From positions 6,191,001-6,255,000 of the forward strand of contig QLII01000001.1 of the NCBI GenBank assembly GCA_003259005.1: a DNA stretch of 64,000 nt. The letters run 5' to 3'. A program made the translations under genes and the position numbers. Below the pieces are notes generated by a model. It searched no databases, had not been told where the DNA came from, and was given only the letters and a program-made list of their open reading frames with translations. This DNA comes from Spirosoma telluris (GTDB lineage Bacteria > Bacteroidota > Bacteroidia > Cytophagales > Spirosomataceae). This document shows, piece after piece, positions 35,651 through 45,024 of this stretch. Position 1 is the stretch's first letter, and the number at the start of each line of letters is the position of its first letter.

Positions 35651-37156
35651 TCAGTTCTCTTCCCAGCCAAACGATCGTTCAATGGCCTTTTGCCAGCCTC
35701 GCATGAGTCGTTTACGCTGGACGTCGTCCATAGTTGATTCGTAGGTTTTGGCAATACCCCAGTTCTGACGCAAATCATCCAGATTCTGCCAATAACCAAC
35801 GGCAAGTCCAGCAGCATAAGCGGCACCAAGAGCCGTTGTTTCGGTCATACGCGGGCAAACGACCGGCCCATTCAGGACATCGGCCTGAAACTGCATCAAG
35901 AGCGAGTTGACAACCATGCCACCGTCAACCCGAAGCGATTTTAGCGAAACGTTTGCATCCTGCTCCATTGCCCGAACTACATCAACCGTCTGATAAGCAG
36001 TCGCTTCCAGTACAGCCCGTGCCAGGTGGCCTTTGGTTACGAACCGGGTCAATCCGGCAATAACGCCACGGGCATCTGCTTTCCAGTGGGGGGCATACAA
36101 TCCAGAAAAAGCGGGCACAAAATAAGCTCCCCCATTGTCATCGACCGAACGGGCAAGTGTTTCGATATCCGTACTTTTCTTGATGATGCCCAAATTGTCC
36201 CGAAGCCATTGGACCAATGCTCCCGTAATGGCAACGCTACCTTCAAGCGCGTACTGAACAGGCTCGTTTTGGAATTGATAGGCTACCGTTGTGAGCAACC
36301 CATAGGTAGACTCACGTAACTCGTTGCCGGTGTTCATGAGGAGGAAACAGCCCGTGCCATAGGTATTTTTGGCCTGACCTGGTTCAAAACAGGTTTGGCC
36401 GACCAGTGCCGCCTGCTGATCACCGAGAATGCCCGCAATTGGGACGCCCGGCAATACTTCTGATGTGACGGTTCCATAGACCTCGCTACTAGGCCGGATT
36501 TGAGGAAGCATAGCGCGGGGAACCGTGAAATCAGTCAATAAATCATCATCCCAGTTTAGCGTTTTGAGATTCATCAACTGAGTTCGGCTGGCGTTCGTAA
36601 CGTCGGTCAGATGCAATCCTCCATGTGGTCCACCGGTTAGATTCCAGACGACAAAAGTGTCCATATTGCCGAATAGGGCATCCCCTCGTTCGGCATCCTC
36701 CCGAAGCCCTGGTACGTTATCTAACAGCCATTTGAGCTTAAGCCCGCTAAAATAAGTAGCTAAGGGAAGACCTGTTTGAGCCCGAAAGCGATCCTGCCCT
36801 TTCGCATGGGCCGAAAATTGAGCGACTAGATCAGCCGTTCGCATGTCCTGCCAGACAATAGCATTGTAATAAGGCTTACCCGTTTTTCGATTCCAGACAA
36901 CAGTTGTTTCGCGCTGGTTCGTGATCCCAATAGCGGCAATATCCTGAACAGAGAGTTTGCCTTTTATACGGGCTAAGGCAACCACTTCGAGGGTATTTCG
37001 CCAGATTTCTTCGGGATCATGCTCGACCCAGCCGGGTTGTGGGTAGATTTGTTTATGTTCTTTCTGGGCCACAGAGACAATTTGCCCCTGTCGGTCGAAT
37101 ACGATGCAGCGGGTACTAGTGGTTCCCTGGTCAATGGCGGCTACGTAGGTAGGCAT
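35651..37156 (-). CDS. glpK: Glycerol kinase
   Basis: This 501-residue FGGY-family kinase makes glycerol 3-phosphate in the cytoplasm. Visible marks: AAIDQGTTSTRCIVFDRQG, GWVEHDPEEIW, NQRETTVVWNRKTGKPYYNA, the GILGDQQAALVGQ segment, LRVDGGMVVNSLLMQFQ, and the signature TTALGAAYAAGLAVGYW. Length and motifs are normal. It is divergent from the oxidase gene next to it, with about 78 bases between the two starts, and glpF lies beyond that gene: a small glycerol module. Confidence 0.97.
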   Translation of the reverse strand: MPTYVAAIDQGTTSTRCIVFDRQGQIVSVAQKEHKQIYPQPGWVEHDPEEIWRNTLEVVALARIKGKLSVQDIAAIGITNQRETTVVWNRKTGKPYYNAIVWQDMRTADLVAQFSAHAKGQDRFRAQTGLPLATYFSGLKLKWLLDNVPGLREDAERGDALFGNMDTFVVWNLTGGPHGGLHLTDVTNASRTQLMNLKTLNWDDDLLTDFTVPRAMLPQIRPSSEVYGTVTSEVLPGVPIAGILGDQQAALVGQTCFEPGQAKNTYGTGCFLLMNTGNELRESTYGLLTTVAYQFQNEPVQYALEGSVAITGALVQWLRDNLGIIKKSTDIETLARSVDDNGGAYFVPAFSGLYAPHWKADARGVIAGLTRFVTKGHLARAVLEATAYQTVDVVRAMEQDANVSLKSLRVDGGMVVNSLLMQFQADVLNGPVVCPRMTETTALGAAYAAGLAVGYWQNLDDLRQNWGIAKTYESTMDDVQRKRLMRGWQKAIERSFGWEEN

Positions 37157-37233
37157 AAGGTATTTAGGGATATTCGTTTAAGGCTGTAATATTGTCAAAT
37201 TATCCAATTAGTTTAGCGAAAAACCCTATACCA

Positions 37234-38580
37234 ATGAAAAAAAGAACCTTTCTGAAAATATCCTCCGCATTAATGGCAACTCCTATACTATCACCGCTGG
37301 TTAGCTGGGCATCAGACGATAAGCTTAAAAACTGGGCGGGTAATTACCAGTATAGCACCGATAAACTATACAAAGCCAAGTCGATACCGCAGGTTCAGGA
37401 ACTTGTTAAAAAATACAGTAAACTAAAAGTGCTTGGCACCCGCCATTGCTTCAATGGCATTGCGGATAGTACAAATAACCTCATTTCGCTGGGTGAGATG
37501 GATGATGTTATTTCGCTGGATACCAAAGCCCATACGGTAACGGTGGATGCCAGCATGAAATATGGACAATTGGCCCCCTATCTCGATAAAAAAGGTTTTG
37601 CCTTACATAACCTGGCTTCGTTACCCCACATTTCTATTGCAGGTGCCTGCGCTACGGCCACCCACGGGTCAGGCGTAAAAAATGGCAATCTGTCGACGGC
37701 GGTGGCGGCTATGGAAATTGTTACGGCCAAAGGAGAAGTACGCACGTTATCCCGTGCTAAAGATGGCGAAACCTTCCGGGCTGCTGTCGTTCACCTGGGC
37801 GGTTTGGGTGTAGTGACGAAGGTTACGCTTGATATTCAGCCAACGTTTATGATGCGGCAGGATGTTTACGAAAATCTGCCCCTGGCGCAACTTCAGCAAC
37901 ATTTTGAGGCTATTGTATCGAGTGGCTACAGCGTAAGCCTGTTTACTGATTGGCAGAAGAAACGCATCAACGAAGTCTGGATAAAAAGCCGGATCGAAAA
38001 AGGAAAGACGTTCGATGCCAAACCAGAGTTTTATGGGGCCAAACGCGCCACTAAAAACCTACACCCCATTGCTGAACTGTCTGCTGTCAACTGTACCGAG
38101 CAAATGGGCGTGCCAGGTCCCTGGTATGAACGCTTACCGCACTTCCGTATGGGTTTTACACCCAGTAGTGGAAAAGAGTTGCAGTCCGAATATTTTGTGC
38201 CGCGCAAAAATGCGGTCGAAGCGATTTTGGCGGTTGAGAAGCTGAACGCCCACATCAGCCCTCACCTCATGATTACAGAATTACGCACCATCGACGCTGA
38301 TAATTTCTGGATGAGTCCTTGCTACAAGCAGCCAAGTTTAGCCATTCATTTTACCTGGAAACAGGATTGGGCTTCGGTTAAAAAGGTGCTGCCGATGATC
38401 GAAAAAGAGCTGGCTCCCTTCAAAGCCCGCCCGCACTGGGGCAAGTTGTTTACCCTGGCACCTGCCCAATTGCAGTCGCGCTACGAAAAACTGCCGGAGT
38501 TCAAACAGTTAATGAAGGAATACGATCCGCAGGGGAAATTCCGGAATGCGTTTCTGGATACGAATCTATTTGGAAGTTAG
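37234..38580 (+). CDS. Alditol-oxidase-like FAD enzyme, Tat-like signal
   Basis: This 448-residue exported flavoenzyme starts at the ATG at 37234 (MKKRTFLKISSALMATPI, a twin-arginine-like signal with KR in place of RR); an upstream TTG at 37192 is less likely. The FAD-binding PCMH-type domain has VLGTRHCFNGIADSTNNLIS, with RHCFN as in alditol oxidases whose His binds FAD covalently, then ISIAGACATATHGSG. The C-terminal ALO domain includes NCTEQMGVPGPWYERLPHF and WGKLFTLAP. Family members oxidise alditols such as xylitol or sorbitol, and some accept glycerol. The setting between glpK and glpF suggests glycerol or another polyol as substrate, which is an inference. Confidence 0.82.
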   Translation: MKKRTFLKISSALMATPILSPLVSWASDDKLKNWAGNYQYSTDKLYKAKSIPQVQELVKKYSKLKVLGTRHCFNGIADSTNNLISLGEMDDVISLDTKAHTVTVDASMKYGQLAPYLDKKGFALHNLASLPHISIAGACATATHGSGVKNGNLSTAVAAMEIVTAKGEVRTLSRAKDGETFRAAVVHLGGLGVVTKVTLDIQPTFMMRQDVYENLPLAQLQQHFEAIVSSGYSVSLFTDWQKKRINEVWIKSRIEKGKTFDAKPEFYGAKRATKNLHPIAELSAVNCTEQMGVPGPWYERLPHFRMGFTPSSGKELQSEYFVPRKNAVEAILAVEKLNAHISPHLMITELRTIDADNFWMSPCYKQPSLAIHFTWKQDWASVKKVLPMIEKELAPFKARPHWGKLFTLAPAQLQSRYEKLPEFKQLMKEYDPQGKFRNAFLDTNLFGS

Positions 38581-38590
38581 AACTATGAAC

Positions 38591-38669
38591 AATGGATAAT
38601 GTACAATGAATAATGGATAATGAATAATGAGAACAGCCTGTCATCATTATTCATTGTACATTATCCATT
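38591..38669. repeat. Perfect 24-bp-arm palindrome, AATGAATAATGG family
   Basis: Arms 38591-38614 and 38646-38669 are exact reverse complements (arm starts AATGGATAATGTACAATGAA). Extra copies of AATAATGGATAATGAATAATGA fill the loop (as separate words). It starts 11 bases after the oxidase stop and ends four bases before the convergent glpF stop codon, so it could serve both 3' ends. Confidence 0.9.
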
Positions 38670-38672
38670 AGT

Positions 38673-39397
38673 TTACAATGCGAACCACCGAATCAGCACA
38701 CCACCAAGTATGGCGCCAACTAATGGCCCTGCAACAGGTATCCAGGCGTAGCCCCAATCGGATGAACCTTTGCCGGGAATGGGGAGCAGAGCATGTGCCA
38801 GACGAGGACTGAAATCGCGGGCGGGACTCATGGCGTAACCCGTTGTACCTCCTAGCGATAGCCCAATACTCCAGACTAGAATACCGACTAAGTATGGCCC
38901 GACACCAATGGCCAGTTCGCCAAGATTTTTAGAGGAAATACCGGCTAAACCGAGTATGAGTACTAAGGTGGCCAGTGCTTCGCTGAGAAAATTGGCTCCC
39001 GTATTCCGAATGGCTGGGCCCGTAGCAAAACAGGCTAGTTTAGAAGCCGGGTCGGGCGTGGCGGCCCAATGGGGAGGTACTGCAACCAGACCAGCGTAGC
39101 GCCCAGAAAAGCACCAATTAGTTGCGCCGTAATGTAAGGAACCAGGTGACTATAATCATTGGTTGCCACCGCAAAAGCCACCGTGACAGCTGGGTTCAAG
39201 TGAGCATCAAGGCTTCCAAAGGCTTTGGAGACAAAGACCCCCATAGTAACGGCAAATGCCCATCCAGCCGTAATAACAATCCAGCCCGACGATTCACCTT
39301 TTGTTTGTTTCAACACGACGTTGGCTACGACGCCGTCGCCCAGCAGAATGAGCACCATTGTACCGATTAATTCACCAAGAAAAGGAGAGGTTTGCAT
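38673..39397 (-). CDS. glpF: Glycerol facilitator (aquaglyceroporin), one frame slip
   Basis: This inner-membrane channel of about 242 residues has six hydrophobic segments in two half-repeats. It starts at the ATG at 39397 (MQTSPFLGELIGTMVLILLG) rather than the upstream in-frame codon. The first pore motif is canonical: LNPAVTVAFA. The frame slips at the G run 39071-39074; one extra base joins QYLP to HWAATPDPASKL and leads to the end at 38673. The second pore motif reads AMSPARDFSPRLAH, with Ser replacing the Asn of NPA; the following Arg-Asp pair typical of GlpF is kept. It belongs with glpK for glycerol uptake. Confidence 0.88.
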
Positions 39398-39408
39398 GAG
39401 AAATAAAT

Positions 39409-39492
39409 AGTCGTTAGTCAACAGGCATTCATCAAAATCAGCTATTGAAAACTAGCTACTGACTATCGACTTATGACTGCTAACTAACGACT
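39409..39492. repeat. Imperfect palindrome, AGTCGTTAGTC family
   Basis: AGTCGTTAGTCAACAGGCAT at 39409-39428 is the reverse complement, with three mismatches, of 39473-39492. The loop also contains related words (GACTATCGAC, TAGCTACTGAC). It lies 11 bases upstream of the glpF start codon and before the reductase gene on the other strand, between two divergent genes. Confidence 0.75.
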
Positions 39493-39531
39493 CGATTCAA
39501 GGTTTAGGAATAGTTTGTGCGAATTAAGTCA

Positions 39532-39539
39532 TATTTTTG
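39532..39539 (+). promoter_or_regulatory. Candidate -7 element of the reductase gene
   Basis: TATTTTTG matches TAnnTTTG, 70 bases before the ATG at 39610. A TTTG at 39514-39517 lies only 14 bases upstream of the box, shorter than the usual spacing. Confidence 0.35.
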
Positions 39540-39609
39540 ACCCTATTCTAAACTCCAGTCAAGAATTCTCACTTTTTCTCTCTTTTATCGTTTCCCCCTG
39601 TATTACGTC

Positions 39610-40581
39610 ATGAAAAGCATCATTTTTGAAAAAACTGGAAAACCCACCGAGATTCTCAAATCGACCGACGTGCCAATGCCTGAACCTGGCCCCAATGAAG
39701 TCAGAGTTAAAGTAATTGCTGCGCCCATAAACCCCTCCGATCTTATGTTCGTACAAAACCTGTACGGTATCCGACCTCAGTTGCCATCTGGGGCGGGTTT
39801 CGAGGGAATGGGTATTGTGGATGCGTTGGGCGAAGGGGTTCAGATGCGAATGGGTATGCGGGTGAGTTTTACAAGCATTGGCACCTGGTCAGAGTATGCA
39901 ATTGCGCATCATCGTAGCCTGATTCCTGTGCCCGACTCTATGCCCGATGATATAGCGGCTCAGTTATTTGTTAACCCGTTTACGGCTTATGCCATGGTAC
40001 AGGATGCGAAAGTGCCGGAAGGGGGTTGGCTTATGCTGACGGCTGCCGGATCAGCGTTTGGGAAAATGGTGATTCAACTGTGCAAAATGCGGGGCATTAA
40101 TACCATCGGTACGGTTCGCCGTGATGGCCTTAACGAAGAATTAAAAGCGCTCGGTCTAACCGAAGTGGTCAATGTAGAAACCGAAAATCTAACGGCCCGC
40201 GTTAAACAAATTACAGCAGGTGCTGGTGTAAACTGCGTTTTAGATGCTGTTGGCGGGCATACGGCTAGTGAAGCCTTAAAATGCCTTGGCCGAGGGGGGG
40301 CAATGCTTATTTATGGCGTATTGAGCATGCAGAACCCTACTATTGATGCGGGCCTGCTCATATTCAGAGAATTGACAGTCAGAGGATTTTGGCTAACAGA
40401 CTGGATGCGTCGGGTAGATAGTCATACGAGGCAGGATGTTGCCCAGAACGTGATCAGTTTATTGGCGTCCGGTGCTATTCAATTGCCCGTTGAAGCGTCT
40501 TATTCGCTCGACCAAATCGCTGAAGCTGTCGATCATGCTGATCGTCATGGTCGGTGGGGTAAGATTCTGATAAAGCCATGA
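39610..40581 (+). CDS. Zinc-independent medium-chain dehydrogenase/reductase
   Basis: This 323-residue soluble NAD(P)H oxidoreductase of the quinone oxidoreductase/enoyl reductase branch of the MDR family has the N-terminal GroES-like part (VPMPEPGPNEVRVKVIAAPI, NPSDLMFVQN). The Rossmann part has TAAGSAFGKMVIQLCKMRGI in place of the strict GxGxxG. The catalytic zinc cysteines are absent. The closest familiar pattern is the trans-2-enoyl-CoA reductase MECR (NPSD and the C-terminal GFWLTDWMR), but substrate cannot be fixed. It stands alone on the plus strand. Confidence 0.85.
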   Translation: MKSIIFEKTGKPTEILKSTDVPMPEPGPNEVRVKVIAAPINPSDLMFVQNLYGIRPQLPSGAGFEGMGIVDALGEGVQMRMGMRVSFTSIGTWSEYAIAHHRSLIPVPDSMPDDIAAQLFVNPFTAYAMVQDAKVPEGGWLMLTAAGSAFGKMVIQLCKMRGINTIGTVRRDGLNEELKALGLTEVVNVETENLTARVKQITAGAGVNCVLDAVGGHTASEALKCLGRGGAMLIYGVLSMQNPTIDAGLLIFRELTVRGFWLTDWMRRVDSHTRQDVAQNVISLLASGAIQLPVEASYSLDQIAEAVDHADRHGRWGKILIKP

Positions 40582-40671
40582 GGATTTCCAAACATTGCTC
40601 TTACGGGTGGGTTTCTAATAGAGTTCTGTAGGCATTACCTAACTTTCTCTTTATCATAACTAAGGCTTCCT

Positions 40672-40679
40672 TATCTTTG
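40672..40679 (+). promoter_or_regulatory. Candidate -7 element of exbB-exbD
   Basis: TATCTTTG matches TAnnTTTG and is 81 bases before the exbB ATG, leaving a 5' untranslated leader of about 75 bases. No good TTTG box is seen at the usual upstream distance. Confidence 0.4.
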
Positions 40680-40760
40680 AAACAATATCTGGGGAAAGCC
40701 ATGCGTTTGTTCCAGTAACGACCGCTGGTCTAACCTCACTCACTTACTCGACTCGTTCGT

Positions 40761-41470
40761 ATGCTCTTGCTCCAGGTTCCGGCTGTTGATACTACGGCCG
40801 CATCACTGTCGGCCACCACGGCTGCTCAACCCCAATCCCTGCAACTATTTGATCTGGTAGCCAAAGGCGGCTGGGTGATGATACCCATTGCGTTTTTGTT
40901 CTTTGCTGCCCTTTACCTGATTTTCGAGCGATATTTTGTGATTCGCTCTCAAACCAAGTCCGACGCCAACTTCATTGATAACATCCGCGATATGATTGCG
41001 CAGGGCAACATCAAATCGGCAGAGTCATTCGCCAAGAACCAGCGGACGTCTATGGGCCGCGTGTTCGAAAAGGCCATTGGTCGGATTGGGTCACCTATTC
41101 GGGAAATCGAAAGCACCGTCGAAACCGTTGGTCAAATCGAACTGTCGCGTCTGGAACGCAACATGGGGTACTTAGGCATTATCGCCGGTATTGCACCTAT
41201 GATGGGTTTTATCGGGACTATTTCTGGTATTATCCGTATCTTCTACGACATCTCGCTCTCCGATAATATTAGCGTCGGGATTATTGCCGGGGACTCTATG
41301 AGAAAATGATTACGTCGGGCGCAGGTCTTATCGTGGGCGTTATTGCCTATACGGGCTATCACTTACTGAACATGATGATTGAGCGGTTTACGCTCGCTCT
41401 CGAAGTGAATGCCTTTGAATTCATCGAAGTTCTCCAGAAACCCACTACCGAACCCGCCCGGATGCGGTAA
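40761..41470 (+). CDS. exbB: ExbB/TolQ-family proton channel, one frame slip
   Basis: This inner-membrane component of about 236 residues powers TonB- or Tol-type energy transfer. It has membrane segments at KGGWVMIPIAFLFFAALYLI, LGIIAGIAPMMGFIGTISGI and MITSGAGLIVGVIAYTGYHL, the last two in the part that forms the pore with ExbD. The frame is lost at the G run 41289-41292; one extra base restores SVGIIAGGLYEKMITSGAGL, and the frame then runs to a TAA at 41468-41470. exbD follows after a palindrome, and a TonB-dependent receptor lies just beyond. Confidence 0.9.
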
Positions 41471-41474
41471 AAAA

Positions 41475-41551
41475 GTTATCAGTCGATAGTTGTTAGTCGA
41501 CAGGGTATAGCCAATCAAGCTACTAATGACTGACAACTATTGACTAACGAC
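41475..41551. repeat. Palindrome between exbB and exbD, AGTCGTTAGTC family
   Basis: Arms 41475-41498 and 41528-41551 form a 24-bp inverted repeat with a few mismatches. The words (ATCAGTCGATAGTTGTTAGTC) recur at 39409, 47953 and, shortened, at 14955. It starts five bases after the exbB stop and ends nine bases before the exbD ATG. Confidence 0.8.
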
Positions 41552-41559
41552 TACTATCT

Positions 41560-41952
41560 ATGAAACTCCGTCGAAAACATAAATTTGCTGCCGAAGTCGC
41601 GACGTCCTCGCTGAACGACATCATGTTTTTCCTGCTGTTGTTCTTTCTGATTATCTCGACGGTTGCCAATCCGAATGTAATTAAACTGCTCTTGCCTAAA
41701 GCCGCAGCTTCGCAGCAATTGAGCAAGAAGCAGGTAACATTATCTGTTGATGCTAACAAACAATATTTTATTGACAAAAAACCGGTCGATCCCGCTAATC
41801 TGGAAACCGAACTGAAAACGATTATGGCGGGTATTGCCGAACCGACCGTTGTTGTTCGGTTCGATAAAACCTTAACCGTACAGGATTTAGTAGATGTCCT
41901 TCAAACGGGTGCCAAGTTGAATATTAAAATGGTAATGGCTACGTCGAAATAA
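41560..41952 (+). CDS. exbD: ExbD/TolR-family biopolymer transport protein
   Basis: This 130-residue protein has a short cytoplasmic N-terminus, one membrane helix (DIMFFLLLFFLIISTVAN) whose leading Asp is the family's proton-carrying residue, and a periplasmic C-terminal domain (ITLSVDANKQYFIDKKPVD-like, here VTLSVDANKQYFIDKKPV). It works with ExbB to energise outer-membrane transport. It is followed by a clear intrinsic terminator. Confidence 0.93.
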   Translation: MKLRRKHKFAAEVATSSLNDIMFFLLLFFLIISTVANPNVIKLLLPKAAASQQLSKKQVTLSVDANKQYFIDKKPVDPANLETELKTIMAGIAEPTVVVRFDKTLTVQDLVDVLQTGAKLNIKMVMATSK

Positions 41953-42001
41953 GTCTGAACCCGGATTTATGTGAATTGAATGATTCTTTTGATTTTGTTA
42001 G

Positions 42002-42030
42002 GCCGATGTAAATAATGCATCGGCTTTTTT
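42002..42030 (+). terminator. Intrinsic terminator of exbB-exbD
   Basis: GCCGATG at 42002-42008 pairs with CATCGGC at 42018-42024, followed directly by six T's. It lies 50 bases after the exbD stop. This is a classic hairpin-plus-T-run terminator. Confidence 0.88.
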
Positions 42031-42044
42031 ATTGCATATTTTTC

Positions 42045-42120
42045 TGTCATTCCGACGTCAGGAGGAATCTCAAGCTTGACTATTATGAAACTTGAGATTC
42101 CTCCTGACGTCGGAATGACA
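42045..42120. repeat. Perfect 30-bp-arm palindrome, REP-like
   Basis: Arms 42045-42074 and 42091-42120 are exact reverse complements (outer end TGTCATTCCGACGTCAGGAG). Outer end, inner words (GGAATCTCAAG) and loop start match the element at 2272-2384, so the two form a family of two in this window. It lies between the exbD terminator and the convergent TonB receptor gene, so another terminator would be redundant on the exbD side. Confidence 0.9.
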
Positions 42121-42157
42121 AAAATAACTTAGTGTTTTCTTTGTAACAGGCTTATGC

Positions 42158-44725
42158 CTAAAACCGGAAGTTCAACTTACCGAACCAATAAGCCCCATTA
42201 ATACCCATTTGAACAGGGTCCCAGGCACCTCCCGATTCAGTAAGATCGGCCCGATGTTGATCGGGATACACATTAAAGATATTGGACCCGCCAATTGATA
42301 GGCCTACCTGGGGCGTAAACCGGTATGAAATTGATAGATCCGTTGTGGCTTTCGGGCGATATATATCCAGGCTGGTAGCATCGTAATTCCAGTTCGCTAG
42401 CTTCACTTCACCAAAACGTACTACCCGTAACAGGAAGGCCCATTTGTTAATGCTATAATCGATCGTAAGATTCATTTTGGACGGCGGAGCTGATGCTTTC
42501 ACAAAGTAATATTCCCGAAGATCGAAATAAAGGTCTTTGTAGGGTTTTAGCTTCGCATTCGTATTCACGCTGATCGTATCTAACGAGTTAAAGTTTATAC
42601 CCAGCGATGTATTCAGCCGTCCTTTTCCTAGTTGTGCATGATGTGCTAACACGATGTCGATACCGCGTGTTCGGGTTGAAATGGCGTTTGTGAAAAACTG
42701 CACACGGCTCACATTCAACTGCTTTAACTCGTCGGCAATAGCCGGTAAGTCATCGCTGAATTGGCCTGTCAGAACAACCCGGTCTTTAATGCGGACATAA
42801 TAAGCGTCAACGGTTAGTGAGAAACCGCTGCCTAGCTGACTCGTAAAGCCTAAACTGCCGTTAATGGACGTTTCCTGCTTAAGCGGTGGCACACCCAACG
42901 CCTGTGTAATGGCACTGCCGTTCTGGGCAATTTGTACCTGCACTGCCTGACCGCCTACGAAGTTTGTAATGGTCGAATTGAAATAGGTTTGTGCCAGCGA
43001 AGGAGCCCGGAAACCGGTACTAAATGTGCCGCGTAGCATAAAGGCTGGACTGATTTTCAGACGACTCGATAGTTTGCCATTTAAAGTACCTCCAAAATCA
43101 CTATAATTCTCATAGCGTACGGCTGCCCCCATCATGAACGCTTTGGTGAAATCAGCTTCTGTATCGATATAAACCCCCAGATTAGTACGGCTTTTATTCA
43201 GTTCGTTACTAGGCTGGAACCCAGGAAATCCTTGTGAACCAGCTGCTTTCGTGATATCGTAAGCTTTATAGGACGCTTCTTCGCCCGCAAAAATTTTATA
43301 GTTCTCATACCGAAACTCCGACCCAAAGGCTATGTTCAGCCCCTGTAACTTGTCCTTATAAAATCGGGTGAAATGCAGGCCTGTTACGTTTTGCTGCAAT
43401 TGAAAACCTCCAGCGTTGAATTCGCGGGGCGAAGAGGCACCCATTGATGTATTGAGCGTATTTTTTACTCCGTAATCAAAGCGGTTTGAGCCGAAGACAT
43501 TGCCCAAATCTACGTTCCAGCCACGCAGGTTAGTTCGTACACCCGCTGCGAGGGTTCCATCAAGAATGTTACTGGTGATAATAGGATCGAAACCGTCTGG
43601 ATAAATGGAGGGAATATTACGCGGACTATCTGCCGTACGGGTCCAGGCATAGGCATCGCCCTTACGGCTATTTATACCACCAAAGGCGTAAAGAGTTGTG
43701 TTCGTCGTGATTGGAAGTTGGGCATTTCCATAAAATGATGCATTCGAAATCTTGGAATCACCATATTGCCGTCGTTGTAGAGTTGAGTCGATTCCAGGCG
43801 TGTTCGCTCTATTTGTATGCTGGCGTTGGTTGTAATCGCCGGTGAGGTTGAGGAACCCCTTTTTACCCAGTTGCAAGCCATAATTAGCATTCACATTGAG
43901 ATTACCACCATCAAATTTCTGGTCATCGAAGCGATATTTTGCCTGATAAGCTCCGTAATTGACGTTAGCTGTCAGTTGATTGGTGCTGGTTTTTAGAACG
44001 ATGTTGATAACCCCGGCAATGGCATCGGAACCATACTGAGCAGCTGCCCCATCGCGCAGAATTTCAATACGTTCGATAGCCGCAGCAGGTATTGTATTTA
44101 AATCTGTTCCTGTATTGCCTCGTCCCCGTGTACCAAACAGAGTCACTAACGACGATTGGTGCTGACGTTTACCGTTAATCAGTACGAGTGTTTGGTCAGG
44201 CCCAAGTCCACGCAGAGAAGCTGGATCTACATGGTCTGCGCCATCAGAGCCAGTTTGTCGATTGGAGTTAAACGATGGAGCTACAAACTGGAGCAACTGG
44301 TTTACGTCTAACTGCCCTGTTTTGGACGTTACTTGCCGCACATCGATGATATCAATTGGGGCAGGCGAATCGGTAACGGAACGGTTCAAATTACGTGAAC
44401 CAACTACAACTACCTCACTGAGACTGGTCTGCGAAGGCTTCAGCGCTAGATTCAGTGTCGTATTTTCGGTTGCTTCTACCGTTACAGCTTGCTCGGTTGT
44501 TTCAAAGCCTAGGGAACTGAATCGTACTCTGTAACGACCAGGTGCTAGTTTCAGGGAAAAATCTCCCTCGCCGTTTGTAGTCGCGCCAAGTTGCTGACCG
44601 ACTATCAATACGGTTACGCCTGGTAATGGACTACTATTCGATGCATCGGTGATATGACCGCGCAGATTCTGAGCAAATACTGTTGTCGATACCAGACAAC
44701 AGATAACAACTATTCTTGTAATCAT
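42158..44725 (-). CDS. TonB-dependent outer-membrane receptor
   Basis: This 855-residue receptor has a signal peptide (MITRIVVICCLVSTTVFAQ). A carboxypeptidase-regulatory-like domain (residues about 20-105; GHITDASNSSPLPGVTVLIV) is followed by the plug domain (residues about 110-245; IDIIDVRQVTSKTGQLDVNQ, LRGLGPDQTLVLINGKRQHQ, IERIEILRDGAAAQYGSDAI) and a beta-barrel ending in KLNFRF, whose terminal aromatic is usual. No SusD partner is nearby, so it may import siderophores or another ligand rather than a glycan. exbB-exbD lie just downstream, convergent. Confidence 0.93.
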   Translation of the reverse strand: MITRIVVICCLVSTTVFAQNLRGHITDASNSSPLPGVTVLIVGQQLGATTNGEGDFSLKLAPGRYRVRFSSLGFETTEQAVTVEATENTTLNLALKPSQTSLSEVVVVGSRNLNRSVTDSPAPIDIIDVRQVTSKTGQLDVNQLLQFVAPSFNSNRQTGSDGADHVDPASLRGLGPDQTLVLINGKRQHQSSLVTLFGTRGRGNTGTDLNTIPAAAIERIEILRDGAAAQYGSDAIAGVINIVLKTSTNQLTANVNYGAYQAKYRFDDQKFDGGNLNVNANYGLQLGKKGFLNLTGDYNQRQHTNRANTPGIDSTLQRRQYGDSKISNASFYGNAQLPITTNTTLYAFGGINSRKGDAYAWTRTADSPRNIPSIYPDGFDPIITSNILDGTLAAGVRTNLRGWNVDLGNVFGSNRFDYGVKNTLNTSMGASSPREFNAGGFQLQQNVTGLHFTRFYKDKLQGLNIAFGSEFRYENYKIFAGEEASYKAYDITKAAGSQGFPGFQPSNELNKSRTNLGVYIDTEADFTKAFMMGAAVRYENYSDFGGTLNGKLSSRLKISPAFMLRGTFSTGFRAPSLAQTYFNSTITNFVGGQAVQVQIAQNGSAITQALGVPPLKQETSINGSLGFTSQLGSGFSLTVDAYYVRIKDRVVLTGQFSDDLPAIADELKQLNVSRVQFFTNAISTRTRGIDIVLAHHAQLGKGRLNTSLGINFNSLDTISVNTNAKLKPYKDLYFDLREYYFVKASAPPSKMNLTIDYSINKWAFLLRVVRFGEVKLANWNYDATSLDIYRPKATTDLSISYRFTPQVGLSIGGSNIFNVYPDQHRADLTESGGAWDPVQMGINGAYWFGKLNFRF

Positions 44726-45024
44726 TCAGCAATAGGCTATAAGTATGAAAATTGGAAAAATACAAATTTACAGCCTATTCTTAGATGGAAGATTAAAACG
44801 GGGGAACTTATGTAAAAAAAGTGCCTTTATGTCGACAACTAAGTAGTTTGCTAGTTGACTTATAGCCATTTTGACAAAGCCATTTGGTAATGGGTTTCGG
44901 CTGATTCGGTGGAATAAATAAGATGGCTAATTACAGAGCTATGCGCTAGGCAAACAAAATTGGTGGCTATGTCATAAATCAATTTTGCTGGCTGGGGAGT
45001 TGTATACACACAACTCAACCACTC

